A DNA stretch of 64,000 nt from UBA1660 sp964462035 (GTDB lineage: Bacteria > Myxococcota_A > Polyangia > Polyangiales > Houyiibacteriaceae): assembly GCA_964462035.1 (NCBI GenBank), contig CAYXAP010000017.1, forward strand, positions 62,001 through 126,000, written 5' to 3'. Below, in pieces: positions 15,801 through 23,924 of the stretch (positions are counted from its first letter, which is position 1; the number at the start of each line of letters is the position of its first letter). The translations under genes were made by a program, and so were the position numbers. The notes beneath the pieces are model-generated. The model had not been told where the DNA came from. It saw only the letters and a list, made by a program, of their open reading frames with translations, and made no database searches.

Positions 15801-17206
15801 TCGTCGCGCAGCCCCAGCTCTTTCATCTTCGTCTGCAGGCTCTTCCGGGAGATCTTCAGCAGGCGTGCCGCGTGGGTGACGTTGCCCTCGGTCTGCTTCA
15901 GCGCTCGCACGATCATCTCGCGTTCGAGTCTCGCCGTGGCTTCCTTCACGATGTCCTTCAGACCCGCGGCCGGGCTCGTCTGCGCTTCCTCGAGCATGGC
16001 GACGGCCGAGCTCCGGCCCTCGGCGTCCACGCCGTCGCGCAGCTCGGGGGGAAGGTGGGACTCCTTCACGACCGGCCCATCGGTGAAGAGCACGCAGCGC
16101 TCGATCACGTTCTCGAGCTCGCGGATGTTCCCCCGCCACTGGTGCGCTTCGAGCTTCGCCAGCGCCGCCGGCGAAAAGCCCTCGATGGTCCGCCCGAGGC
16201 GCTTGTTCAGCTTCGCGACGAAGTGATCGACCAGCAACGGGATGTCTCTTCGACGCTCCCGGAGCGGCGGCAGGTGTACGTGGACCACGTTCAGCCGGTA
16301 GTAGAGGTCCTCTCGGAAGGTCCCCTCTTCGATCGCCGCGGCGAGGTCGCGGTTGGTCGCGGCCACGACGCGCACGTCGACCTCGGTGGTCTTCACACCG
16401 CCCACCCGCTCGAACGACTGCTCCTGGAGCACCCGCAGCAGCTTCACCTGCATGTTTGGCGGAATCTCGGCGATCTCGTCGAGGAAGAGCGTCCCCTGGT
16501 GGGCGAGCTCGAAGCGGCCGGGCTTGCTGGTGACCGCGCCCGTGAACGCCCCCTTCTCGTACCCGAATAGCTCGCTCTCGAGCAGCTCGGTGGGGATCGC
16601 CGCGCAGTTCACGCGAATGAATGGCTTGGGCTTGCGCTTGGAGTTCTCGTGGAGCGCCTCTGCGATCAGCTCCTTGCCGGTGCCGCTCTCGCCAGTGATC
16701 AGCACGGTGCTCGGCGTGTCGGCCACCCTCTCGATGATCGAGTAGACCTCATGCATCGAGGGCGAGTCGCCGATGATCTGGTAGCGACCGCGCTCGTCTG
16801 GGTCGACGGTCGGTTCGTCCGCGCGGAGCTCGCGAGTGCGAGCCGCCTTGTCGATCACGTGCTTCAGCTCGTCACGGTCGAAGGGCTTCGTGACGTAGTC
16901 GAACGCGCCGAGCTTCAACGCCTCTACGGCCGTGTCCACGGTGCCGTGCGCGGTGATCATGATCAGCGGTATCGAGGGGTGCTCACGGACCATGCGCTCG
17001 AGCAAGGCCATCCCATCGAGCCCCGGCATCCGCAGGTCGCTGATCACCACGTCCACGTGGTGCTCTCGGAGCGTCTGCCAGGCCGCCTCTCCGTCTTCGG
17101 CGGTGTGGACCTCCCAGCCGTCGCGCTCCAGCTGCGCTCGGAGCACGCGACGCAGGTTCGGCTCGTCGTCGGCGACGAGGATCTGACCCTTCGGCGAGGT
17201 GCTCAT
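15797..17206 (-). CDS. NtrC-type sigma-54-dependent response regulator
   Basis: A 469-residue enhancer-binding protein. Receiver: Asp57 (VVISDLRMPG) and Lys107. AAA+ domain: Walker A GESGTGKE (172-179), the sigma-54 contact loop GAFTGA intact at 219-224, and Walker B LFLDEI. The C terminus is a Fis-type helix-turn-helix (NVTHAARLLKISRKSLQTKM). It activates sigma-54 promoters upon phosphorylation. It heads an overlapping set with the OmpR-type regulator and the Cys-rich lipoprotein, so one transcript may encode both regulator types. Confidence 0.96.
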   Translation of the reverse strand: MSTSPKGQILVADDEPNLRRVLRAQLERDGWEVHTAEDGEAAWQTLREHHVDVVISDLRMPGLDGMALLERMVREHPSIPLIMITAHGTVDTAVEALKLGAFDYVTKPFDRDELKHVIDKAARTRELRADEPTVDPDERGRYQIIGDSPSMHEVYSIIERVADTPSTVLITGESGTGKELIAEALHENSKRKPKPFIRVNCAAIPTELLESELFGYEKGAFTGAVTSKPGRFELAHQGTLFLDEIAEIPPNMQVKLLRVLQEQSFERVGGVKTTEVDVRVVAATNRDLAAAIEEGTFREDLYYRLNVVHVHLPPLRERRRDIPLLVDHFVAKLNKRLGRTIEGFSPAALAKLEAHQWRGNIRELENVIERCVLFTDGPVVKESHLPPELRDGVDAEGRSSAVAMLEEAQTSPAAGLKDIVKEATARLEREMIVRALKQTEGNVTHAARLLKISRKSLQTKMKELGLRDE

Positions 17207-17212
17207 GACGCG

Positions 17213-17379
17213 TCGAGCGCTGACCAGGAACTGGCGCGAGGTGAGTTCGTGGTCTGGGTGGGGGCCATGGTGCGTCCGCGAGCCGAGGAGATGCTGGAGT
17301 ATCTTCGAGGTGAGAGGATGGCGCCAGGGGGCGTGCTCTGGGCGCGAAGCGCCCGTGACCGTTCCTGGTCAGCGCTCGA
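17213..17379. repeat. 19-bp perfect inverted repeat flanking the NtrC-gene upstream region
   Basis: The arm at 17213-17231 (tcgagcgctgaccaggaac) is exactly complementary to 17361-17379. The spacer is 129 bp. The right arm overlaps the last codons of the FG-GAP gene; the left arm begins 6 bp upstream of the NtrC-type start. A smaller hairpin (GGGCGC, loop GAA, GCGCCC) lies near 17340-17355. The structure could act in transcript termination, as a recombination or protein-binding site, or be a decayed element end. Confidence 0.8.
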
Positions 17380-18754
17380 GACAGCGATCGCGACCCTCGG
17401 CGGCGTCGTCGCCGGCGACGCCGGTACACCAGAAGAGGAAGAGCCGCGCGTCGCCCGGTGCGGAAGCCACCACTTCGTCGCGAACGGCGCCGGTCAGCTG
17501 GGAGGGCACGGTCGCGAGCGCTTCGCCGAGACGCATCTCTGCATCCGTCTGACTCAGGCCGAGGCCTTTGCCGCCGCTGGCGTCGAGACCGCTCGCGGAG
17601 CCGGGGATCGTGTAGACGGCGCCTGCGTTCGCGTCGCCGTTGACCGTGGAGCCGGGGGCGCCGACGACCGCGTCGCCGATGCCGTCGCCGTTCACGTCGC
17701 CGACCTCGACCGCCGCGCCGAAGGAGCCACAGCTGTCGACGTTCGGCGCGTCGACCGCCGCGCAGTCGATGGTGGTGGCGCTCGGGTCGTCGAGGGTCGA
17801 GGCGTCGACGCAGCCGACCGCGCCGGTGAGGCTGGCGCCGCTCACGACGGACACGCGACCCGCGGCGGGATCGCCGAGGACCAGGTCCGGGTTGCCGTCG
17901 CCATCGACGTCGCCGACCGCGAGCGAGCCACCGAGCGTCACGTCTGCGCCGGGCGGGCGCACCACCGTGGCGTCGACACAGCCCAGCGTCTCGAGCGTCA
18001 CGTCGGTCGGGTCCGCGGGGAGTCGAAACGCCACGACCCGCGACGCGCCTGGGGCCGCGGCGGCGATGAACACGTCACCGGAGGGCAGCGCGGCCGCGGC
18101 GACCGCCGCACCGAGCTGGGCACCGGCGTTGATGCCCGAGTCCCCGGCGACCATCAGCTGGATGGGCGAGACCTCGCCGGCGACGATCTTCCATAGCTCG
18201 CCGGATTCGGCGACCATGCCCGACTCCGGCGCTCCGATGAGCGCGACACCGGCGGCATGGTTCGGGGGGAACGCCGCGAGCGCGGTGCCGAAGCCGACGG
18301 TGCCCGGAACGGCGAGCCGAAGGATCATCGAGGAGTCGGACTCGCACTGGATGCGTACTGCCCGCTCCCCTGCGGCCGAGGTCATCACGCAGTCGCGCAG
18401 ACCGTTCCACAGGGGGATGCCGATCACGTCGGTGCCGATCGTCCGCTCGCAATCGGTGAGCTCCTCGCAGCCGTCGAAGACGACTCGGCGCAGTCTGTCG
18501 GAAGACCCGTCCCAGACGCCGATCACGGCGTGGCCGGAGCCGGCGCCGGCGCTGGCCACGATGCGTGACACCAGAGTCTCGCTGGTCGTCTGTCCGACGT
18601 AGCCGTCGAGCACCAACCCGAAGTTCCCCGTGTTCGAGAACTTGCCGGGCCGGTCGATCGCTTCGATCGGCACTGCGTCCTCGATCGCCGTGGCGTCGGC
18701 GAAGATGCACGAGCACGCGAGGGTCGCGAGAAACAGGGTGAGCACGCGGCGCAT
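17369..18754 (-). CDS. FG-GAP/integrin-repeat lipoprotein
   Basis: Encodes 461 residues. The signal peptide MRRVLTLFLATLACSC ends in a Cys-rich lipobox. The body contains FG-GAP/VCBS-type repeats, each with an Asp-rich calcium-binding loop: GDVDGDGNPDLVLGDP and GDVNGDGIGDAVVGAP. Two Cys-containing segments resemble each other (LGCVDAT, VGCVDAS). Such proteins fold as beta-propellers and usually act in surface adhesion or display. Its start overlaps the stop of the upstream PEGA gene by one base (TGATG), so the two are coupled. Confidence 0.85.
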   Translation of the reverse strand: MRRVLTLFLATLACSCIFADATAIEDAVPIEAIDRPGKFSNTGNFGLVLDGYVGQTTSETLVSRIVASAGAGSGHAVIGVWDGSSDRLRRVVFDGCEELTDCERTIGTDVIGIPLWNGLRDCVMTSAAGERAVRIQCESDSSMILRLAVPGTVGFGTALAAFPPNHAAGVALIGAPESGMVAESGELWKIVAGEVSPIQLMVAGDSGINAGAQLGAAVAAAALPSGDVFIAAAAPGASRVVAFRLPADPTDVTLETLGCVDATVVRPPGADVTLGGSLAVGDVDGDGNPDLVLGDPAAGRVSVVSGASLTGAVGCVDASTLDDPSATTIDCAAVDAPNVDSCGSFGAAVEVGDVNGDGIGDAVVGAPGSTVNGDANAGAVYTIPGSASGLDASGGKGLGLSQTDAEMRLGEALATVPSQLTGAVRDEVVASAPGDARLFLFWCTGVAGDDAAEGRDRCLER

Positions 18755-20286
18755 CAGAAGCTCCCCCGGAGCACGCCGCCGGCGCGCTGGCCGTCGAAGA
18801 CCGGTGCGAAGGTCCAGTCGCGCGGCTCGAAGGCACGGCCCTCCGAGTCCGGCAGGGGATCGCGGACGAAGAGGTAGAGCGAAATCAGGGTGAAGAGCCC
18901 AGCCAGCCCCCAGCCGCCGTAGGCTCCGGCGGCGAAGAGCTTGGCGCGCAGGATGCGGTCGTCGTCGCTGACCAACGTCCCTGCCAAGCGGTCCGCGTCG
19001 AGATCGGCGTTGAGGTTGTCCGCGAGGAAGTAGAGCGCCGTCCCGCCGGCGGCCGCACTGAGCCCGAGGATCAGGCTCACCCAGGCACCCGAGCGAGACA
19101 CCGCGGGGTTGAGCTCGACCCGCAGCGGCGTCAGCTGGCCGCGTGTGATGGTCACCTCTTCCTCCCAGTCCTTCATGTCGTCCGCCGAAACGGTCACCTC
19201 GCGTTCACCGGGTTCGACGTCGCCTTCGAAGGGGACCTCGCCGACGTAGTCGCCGTCGACGTAGACCTCGGCACCGGGGATGTTCCCGATCACCCGCAGC
19301 CGACCGTGGGAGACGCGTTCGAGGATCATCTCCTCGATCGCGTCCTGACCGATGTCGACGTCGAGGTCGGCCTCGAGCGGCTCGTAGCCGGCCTTCTCGA
19401 CCCAGACGTGGTGCGTGCCCGTTGGGATCGGCGCTTGGAAGGGCGTGACACCCACGGGTCCGGCGTCGTGGTCGTCGATGTAGACCTGAGCGCCCGACGG
19501 CACCGTCACCAGGCGCAGGAAGCCGAGAAAAGCCCCCTGACTCATCTCGAGAATGGCGACGTAGACCTTGCCCGGCCGGACCTGCATCGTCCGGCTCACG
19601 GTGCGGTAGTCGGCATGCTCGACCGAGATCTCGTACTCGCCTTCGTCGAGGGTCTCGGCGAAGGGCGAAGGGCCCTGCGCGACCACCTCGCCATCTCGTC
19701 GAAGGGTGACCCGCGCATCGGAAGGCTGGGTCTCCACCGAGAGCAGCGACTTCATCGCGAGCGTCCCGGCGGTGGGTGGGGGCACCGTGTCGGTGTCCGC
19801 GTCCGCATCGGTGTCCGCATCGGTGTCGGCGTCCGCATCGGTGTCGGCGTCCGCATCGGCGTCGGCGTCCGCATCCGCATCGGTGTCGGCATCGGTGTCG
19901 GCGTCCGCACCCGTGCCCTGCGCGTTCCCGATCGCATCCTGCAGTCGCTGGATCCGTCCCCGCACCTCGGCCGCGTCCTGCGCGTCCGGCTCCTGCTCGA
20001 GGTAGCGCTGGTAGAGCGCGATCGCCCGCCGCAGCTGAGCGTTGCGCTCGAAGGCGAGCCCGGCGTTGTAGAGGAACGCGCTGAAGGGTCGCGCGTCGTA
20101 CGCCGCGAGGAAGCTCGTGGCCGCCCCGAGGTAGTCGCCCGCGTTGAACTGCTCCTGACCGGTCTCCATCGCGACGCGAGCTCTCTCGAGCGTCGTCCGT
20201 TCGGCGTCGCCTTGGGCTCGCGCCTCCACTGGAAGCAAGGCGATCGAGAGCACCAGGACCGTGAGCGTCGTTCTAAGTGAGGCCAT
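18754..20286 (-). CDS. Exported TPR/PEGA-domain protein with Asp-Ala-Thr repeat linker
   Basis: Encodes 510 residues. A cleavable signal (ALLPVEARAQG) is followed by TPR-like helices at about 35-115. A linker of about 45 residues is made almost only of D, A and T (residues about 126-170). Three PEGA-like beta domains follow, about 185-400, with the PSGAQVYIDD and PGAEVYVDG signatures. Two hydrophobic segments (about 405-475) lie near the end. PEGA proteins are cell-envelope components of largely unknown role, abundant in myxobacteria. It heads the transcript with the FG-GAP lipoprotein and is divergent from the HAD phosphatase gene. Confidence 0.85.
   Translation of the reverse strand: MASLRTTLTVLVLSIALLPVEARAQGDAERTTLERARVAMETGQEQFNAGDYLGAATSFLAAYDARPFSAFLYNAGLAFERNAQLRRAIALYQRYLEQEPDAQDAAEVRGRIQRLQDAIGNAQGTGADADTDADTDADADADADADADTDADADTDADTDADADTDTVPPPTAGTLAMKSLLSVETQPSDARVTLRRDGEVVAQGPSPFAETLDEGEYEISVEHADYRTVSRTMQVRPGKVYVAILEMSQGAFLGFLRLVTVPSGAQVYIDDHDAGPVGVTPFQAPIPTGTHHVWVEKAGYEPLEADLDVDIGQDAIEEMILERVSHGRLRVIGNIPGAEVYVDGDYVGEVPFEGDVEPGEREVTVSADDMKDWEEEVTITRGQLTPLRVELNPAVSRSGAWVSLILGLSAAAGGTALYFLADNLNADLDADRLAGTLVSDDDRILRAKLFAAGAYGGWGLAGLFTLISLYLFVRDPLPDSEGRAFEPRDWTFAPVFDGQRAGGVLRGSF
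19790..19910 (-). repeat. Degenerate 6/12/18-bp repeat coding for the DADTDA linker
   Basis: The stretch consists of alternating tccgca, tcggtg and tcggcg hexamers that encode Asp-Ala and Asp-Thr pairs. It lies in frame within the PEGA-protein gene. Low sequence complexity makes length variation by slippage likely. Confidence 0.8.
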
Positions 20287-20342
20287 GCGTTCGGGCGGCC
20301 TCCGTCAGCCGCCGTCTCCAAGCATGCTATGGCGAGCCCCGC

Positions 20343-21002
20343 GTGGACAAGGAAGACCTCCCCGCCGCTCCCGCGTTGGTCGTCGATTTCGATGGGACAC
20401 TGGCTCTCCACGACGTCGGTGACGAGCTCTGCGAGACCTTCGCCGAGCCTGGGTGGCGCGACGTCGGCGCCGCCTGGCGCAGGGGCGAGCTCTCCCTCGC
20501 GGAGGCGCAGCGCCGAATGTGGGCGAGTGTCCGCGTAGACCGCACACGGATGGTGCAGCGCGCTCGTGAGCTCGGATCGTTGCGGGAGGGCGCCGACCGC
20601 CTCTTCGAGGCTGCGCGACGGGGGGAGCTGAGGCTCGTGCTCGCCTCTGGTGGGTTCGATCTCTATATCGAAGCGATCCTCGGTGATCGGCTCTCCGTCT
20701 TCACGGCGACCTACTTCAACCACCTCGAGCCCGGGCGAGCCGGGCCCACCCTCGATTTCCCTCATACCCGACTCGCGCGCGGTCCCTACGCGATCTGCAA
20801 GGCCGCTGTCTGCGAGCGGCATGGCGCTCGGTTCTTCGCCGGCGATGGATCCTCCGACCGCTCGGTCGCCGGTGTCGTACCCACCGTCTTTGCCGTCCGC
20901 GATAGTCTCCTGGCGTTGCACTGTAACGAGCGAGGCGTACCTTGCGTACCGTTCACGACCTTCGACGAGGTGCTCGCTCACCTCGGGGTCTCCGCGCCAT
21001 GA
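20343..21002 (+). CDS. HAD-family phosphatase, MtnX/phosphoserine phosphatase-like
   Basis: Encodes 219 residues from GTG at 20343. A longer in-frame GTG at 20277 would overlap the divergent PEGA gene, so the internal start is preferred. HAD motif I is DFDGTLAL with the nucleophilic Asp, motif II is ASGGFD, and motif IV is GDGSSDRSVA. The spacing and cap (WRRGELSLAEAQRRMW) resemble 2,3-diketo-5-methylthiopentyl-1-phosphate phosphatase and PSPase relatives. The substrate cannot be fixed from sequence. The stop overlaps the start of the tlpA-like gene (ATGA). Confidence 0.85.
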   Translation: MDKEDLPAAPALVVDFDGTLALHDVGDELCETFAEPGWRDVGAAWRRGELSLAEAQRRMWASVRVDRTRMVQRARELGSLREGADRLFEAARRGELRLVLASGGFDLYIEAILGDRLSVFTATYFNHLEPGRAGPTLDFPHTRLARGPYAICKAAVCERHGARFFAGDGSSDRSVAGVVPTVFAVRDSLLALHCNERGVPCVPFTTFDEVLAHLGVSAP

Positions 21003-21550
21003 CCGACTCCGCCGCCTCGACGCCCGACGCGCCTCCCGCCCCACGGCGTGGGGTCGCGTCGGTTCTCCGCGCGCTCGCGCCTTGGATCCTCGTGGTCGTC
21101 GGCGGGCTCTGGATGCTCTCGAGCCATCGTGGCCGCGAGCCCATGCCCTCCGGCGAGCCGGTCCCGGCGCTCTCGGTACCCCTCGCGGGCGGCGGCAGCT
21201 TCGACCTCGAGGCGCACCGTGGTCAGCCGGTGCTGCTGACGTTCTGGGCCAGGTGGTGCCCTGCGTGTCGCGCCGAGGCCCCGGCCATTCAAGCGGCCCA
21301 CGAGAAGCTCTCCGCCGTGGGCGGGACCGCCATCGGGCTCGCGGTCGATCGTCGCTCCATCCCGGCCGCCGCTCGGCTCGGGATGCACTTCCCGCAGGCG
21401 GTGGTGGCTCAGACGGACCTCGACCGTTTCGGGGTCGAGCTCCTGCCGACGACCATCCTCGTCGACCCGGAAGGGAACGTCGCCGCCAGTTTCGTGGGCG
21501 AGGTCCGATCGAGCACGCTGGACGAGGTGATCGCGCCCTTCGTCGACTGA
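20999..21550 (+). CDS. TlpA/ResA-like membrane-anchored thioredoxin
   Basis: Encodes 183 residues. There is one N-terminal membrane helix (about 25-42), then a periplasmic AhpC/TSA-Redoxin-type thioredoxin fold with active site WCPAC (Cys87, Cys90) and the cis-Pro segment LPTTILVD. TlpA-type proteins reduce periplasmic disulfides, for example in cytochrome c or cuA-site maturation; no such partner is visible here. It overlaps the HAD phosphatase gene by 4 bp and is probably co-translated with it. Confidence 0.9.
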   Translation: MTDSAASTPDAPPAPRRGVASVLRALAPWILVVVGGLWMLSSHRGREPMPSGEPVPALSVPLAGGGSFDLEAHRGQPVLLTFWARWCPACRAEAPAIQAAHEKLSAVGGTAIGLAVDRRSIPAAARLGMHFPQAVVAQTDLDRFGVELLPTTILVDPEGNVAASFVGEVRSSTLDEVIAPFVD

Positions 21551-21554
21551 TCGT

Positions 21555-21582
21555 CTATCAGTAGACAGTTATCTACTGATAG
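21555..21582. promoter_or_regulatory. AT-rich perfect palindrome (candidate operator)
   Basis: The arms CTATCAGTAGA (21555-21565) and TCTACTGATAG (21572-21582) are perfect complements around a 6-base spacer. They lie 5 bp after the tlpA-like stop and 90 bp before the next start. The site stands out as AT-rich in a GC-rich chromosome and lacks a following T tract, which favours a regulator-binding site over a terminator. Either is possible. Confidence 0.5.
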
Positions 21583-21671
21583 CAGACTGGGTCGATGGCC
21601 AGTCCCGAAATCATTGCTTAAATCGGTTGGCCCAGTCTTCGCATTACCTCCTGACGAACATGGAGGAAGCG

Positions 21672-22364
21672 ATGAAGACGAACCCGACCGACAACAGCGT
21701 GCAGTTCGCCCTGGCCGAGCTCGAGGCGCTCGAGAGCGCCCGGGTTCAGGCGGAAGCCCAGCAAGCCGAGGCTCGAAAGGCCGCCGAGGCCGCCGCCGAG
21801 GCTCGCGCCGCCGAAGCCGCCGAGCAGGCCCGCCGCGAGGCCGAGGCCGCCGCTGCCCGCGAAGCCGCCATCGCCCGAGAGAAGGCGAAGCTCGACGTCG
21901 ATGCAGAGGTCGAGGCCCGCACCGCCGACGGCGACCGGAAGCTCGCGACCATGCGCGCCGAGCTCGAGCGAATCCGCGCCGAGCGCGCCCTGATTCACGA
22001 CCGGATGCTCGCCAGCTCGATCCAGCCGCCCGAGCGTCCCGCGCGCCACTGGCCCGTCGTCGCCGGTCTGCTCGGAGCCACCGCCTCCGTGCTCGGTGTG
22101 CTCCTCTTCGTCCAGGCCACCACGCCGGCTCCAGAGCCCGAGGTCATCGTCCGCGAGGTCCACGTACCCATCGCGCCGGCCATCGAGCCCGAGGCCGCTC
22201 CGGATCCGGTGGTCGACGCCGAGCCCACCGTCGAGGCCGCCCCCGAGCCGGAGGAGCCCGCCACCATCCGCCGTCCGCGCCCGCGCCCCCGTCCGGACAC
22301 CCACGCCGAAACCCTCGACCGGATGAACGACTGCGGCGACGACCCGCTCTGCGGTCTGGACTGA
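21672..22364 (+). CDS. Coiled-coil single-pass membrane protein with Pro/Arg-rich tail
   Basis: Encodes 230 residues from MKTNPTDN; GGAGGA lies 4-5 bases upstream, which supports this ATG over those at 21627 and 21660. Residues about 10-110 are an Ala/Glu/Arg-rich coiled coil. A membrane helix follows at about 130-150 (VVAGLLGATASVLGVLLFV), then an acidic Pro/Glu region and an R-P-R-P-R-P segment. The tail ends in CGDDPLCGLD. The fold suggests a TonB-like or spanning scaffold, but no family is recognised. Confidence 0.7.
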   Translation: MKTNPTDNSVQFALAELEALESARVQAEAQQAEARKAAEAAAEARAAEAAEQARREAEAAAAREAAIAREKAKLDVDAEVEARTADGDRKLATMRAELERIRAERALIHDRMLASSIQPPERPARHWPVVAGLLGATASVLGVLLFVQATTPAPEPEVIVREVHVPIAPAIEPEAAPDPVVDAEPTVEAAPEPEEPATIRRPRPRPRPDTHAETLDRMNDCGDDPLCGLD

Positions 22365-22644
22365 GCTCCCCCACGACCCACGGCCGCGCGGCCGTGGGCT
22401 CGTGTTTCGAGGAGGCGTAGGTCGCCGAAAATGGTTTTGGCCGACCCCCGCGCTGGCAAGCTCCTCGAGGCACGAGCCCACGGCCGCGCTTCGCTCGTTC
22501 GCGAAAGAAGCTCTGGGTCCACCCACTCTCCGTCCGACCGCCGCATTCTTTTTTTGGGCGGCCGTGACGGATTCGGTGATCGAGCCGCAAACACCTCGTG
22601 TCCCGTCGTCGACGGGCGACACCCCACACCGACACGAGGTTTCC
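22365..22644. other. Structured intergenic region with alternative hairpins
   Basis: No gene is seen in these 280 bases. A palindrome CCCACGGCCG-cg-CGGCCGTGGG sits at 22377-22398. A 29-base arm at 22386-22414 is complementary, with two mismatches, to 22461-22489, and an inner near-palindrome lies at 22420-22442. The middle segment can therefore pair with either flank. A T7 tract at about 22549-22555 lies between short GC arms. The arrangement looks like an attenuator, a structured RNA or a repeat element ahead of the SUKH gene; which of these is undecided. Confidence 0.6.
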
Positions 22645-23916
22645 ATGAGCTGGCGAGCACGCTTCGACGCCCTGATCCGAGAGCTGAACGACCACCCAGA
22701 CATCCAGGTGCACACCGCCGAGCTCGGCGCGCCCGCGACCGCCGAGGCGATCGCTGCCGCCGAGGCGTTCCTCGGCCACGCGCTGCCCGACGACGTCGCC
22801 GCGTTCTATCGAGAGATGGACGGGGCCCGCGTCAGCTGGTCCCACTCCGATGCTCGGTTCCAGAACCTCGGCGCCCACGGGAGCATTCGTGTGATGGACG
22901 TGGCGGCCGTCTTCCGAGCGGACTGGGCGTCGGACGGCTACGGCAGCAAGCCCTTCCTGCCCTTCGACTGGCCGCAGGACGAATACTACGCGGGCTTCGA
23001 CTCGTCGCTGAACATCCACTGGGTCCACGACCCCGGCAGCGAAGGTAGGGAGATGACGGGCACGACCTTCGCCGGCTACCTCGATGCGCTGCTCGAGGCT
23101 CGCGGATGGTCCTTTTGGCAAGCGATGGCTCTCTATGACGAAAGCCGCGCGTCTTCGCTCGGTGCCACGGTCGAGGAGTCCGAGGGGCGAATGCAGGCGA
23201 TCCTGCCGAGGCTCTTCGGTGCCTTCGACGTGGCGAAGGTCGGCAACGCGGGCGCCTGTCCTTCGGCCGACGTGTCGATGCTCGACGAAGGCGAGGCGAT
23301 CATCGCCTATCGAGTCTCCGACCTACCGGAGGCGTTGGGGCGGATGGTGCCCGCCGAGGCTGGCCCTCGTCGTTGCCTCTTCTGGGTCGCGCGGCCGGGA
23401 TCTCGGACGCTCGGTGAGCTCTTCGACGAGATCCCCGAGCCGGAGCTGGATCACGTCGCCGAAGGGCTGAGTCTGGCCTCCGCCGTCGTGGTCACGCTCG
23501 CGAGCTCGCCCGCGCTGGCGGAGCTGCTCCGTCCCGACGAGGTACCCAAGGGCGGCCGCCTGACCGGCGGCTCTTGGAACGCGGGCTTCCACACCGCCGA
23601 TGGCGAGTTGGTCGAGCGGTGGCTGCGTGAACGCGGTGTCCGGCTCCTTCCCGTCAGCGCGGTCCTCGACACGGTGCAGCTCCTCGACGTGCGCGACCCG
23701 GCCGGCGATCCGGTGTGCGGCCTCACCTACGAGAGCCGAGTGATGAACCCGGGCTCCTGCTACGACCTCTCCGAGTTGGCTCCGGGGCTCTATGCGATCG
23801 ACCGGGAGGACTCGGCGTTCGATCACTTCGACCTCTTCGCGGATGGGGTGGAATCGGGCTTCGAGGTACGCCGCGCCGACCTCGTCGGTCCCTGCACGGT
23901 CCTGACCCTCGCTTGA
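22645..23916 (+). CDS. SUKH (SMI1/KNR4)-domain protein with a long unassigned C-terminal region
   Basis: Encodes 423 residues. The ATG is preceded by GAGGT 5 bases upstream. Residues about 1-165 match the SMI1/KNR4 fold: EAFLGHALPDDVAAFYREMDGARV, then FLPFDW and the later Trp-rich end ARGWSFWQAM. The family includes many toxin-immunity proteins and some regulatory proteins. The following 255 residues, with PRRCLFWVARPG and GGSWNAGFHTADGELVERWL, are not recognised. No polymorphic-toxin gene lies beside it. It is convergent with the isomerase gene, with 8 bp between stops. Confidence 0.75.
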   Translation: MSWRARFDALIRELNDHPDIQVHTAELGAPATAEAIAAAEAFLGHALPDDVAAFYREMDGARVSWSHSDARFQNLGAHGSIRVMDVAAVFRADWASDGYGSKPFLPFDWPQDEYYAGFDSSLNIHWVHDPGSEGREMTGTTFAGYLDALLEARGWSFWQAMALYDESRASSLGATVEESEGRMQAILPRLFGAFDVAKVGNAGACPSADVSMLDEGEAIIAYRVSDLPEALGRMVPAEAGPRRCLFWVARPGSRTLGELFDEIPEPELDHVAEGLSLASAVVVTLASSPALAELLRPDEVPKGGRLTGGSWNAGFHTADGELVERWLRERGVRLLPVSAVLDTVQLLDVRDPAGDPVCGLTYESRVMNPGSCYDLSELAPGLYAIDREDSAFDHFDLFADGVESGFEVRRADLVGPCTVLTLA

Positions 23917-23924
23917 GGGCCCGG

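Noticed and set aside
22431..23048. Plus-strand frame starting before the SUKH gene
   Set aside because: It overlaps the SUKH gene in another frame, is Arg/Pro-rich and has no Shine-Dalgarno.
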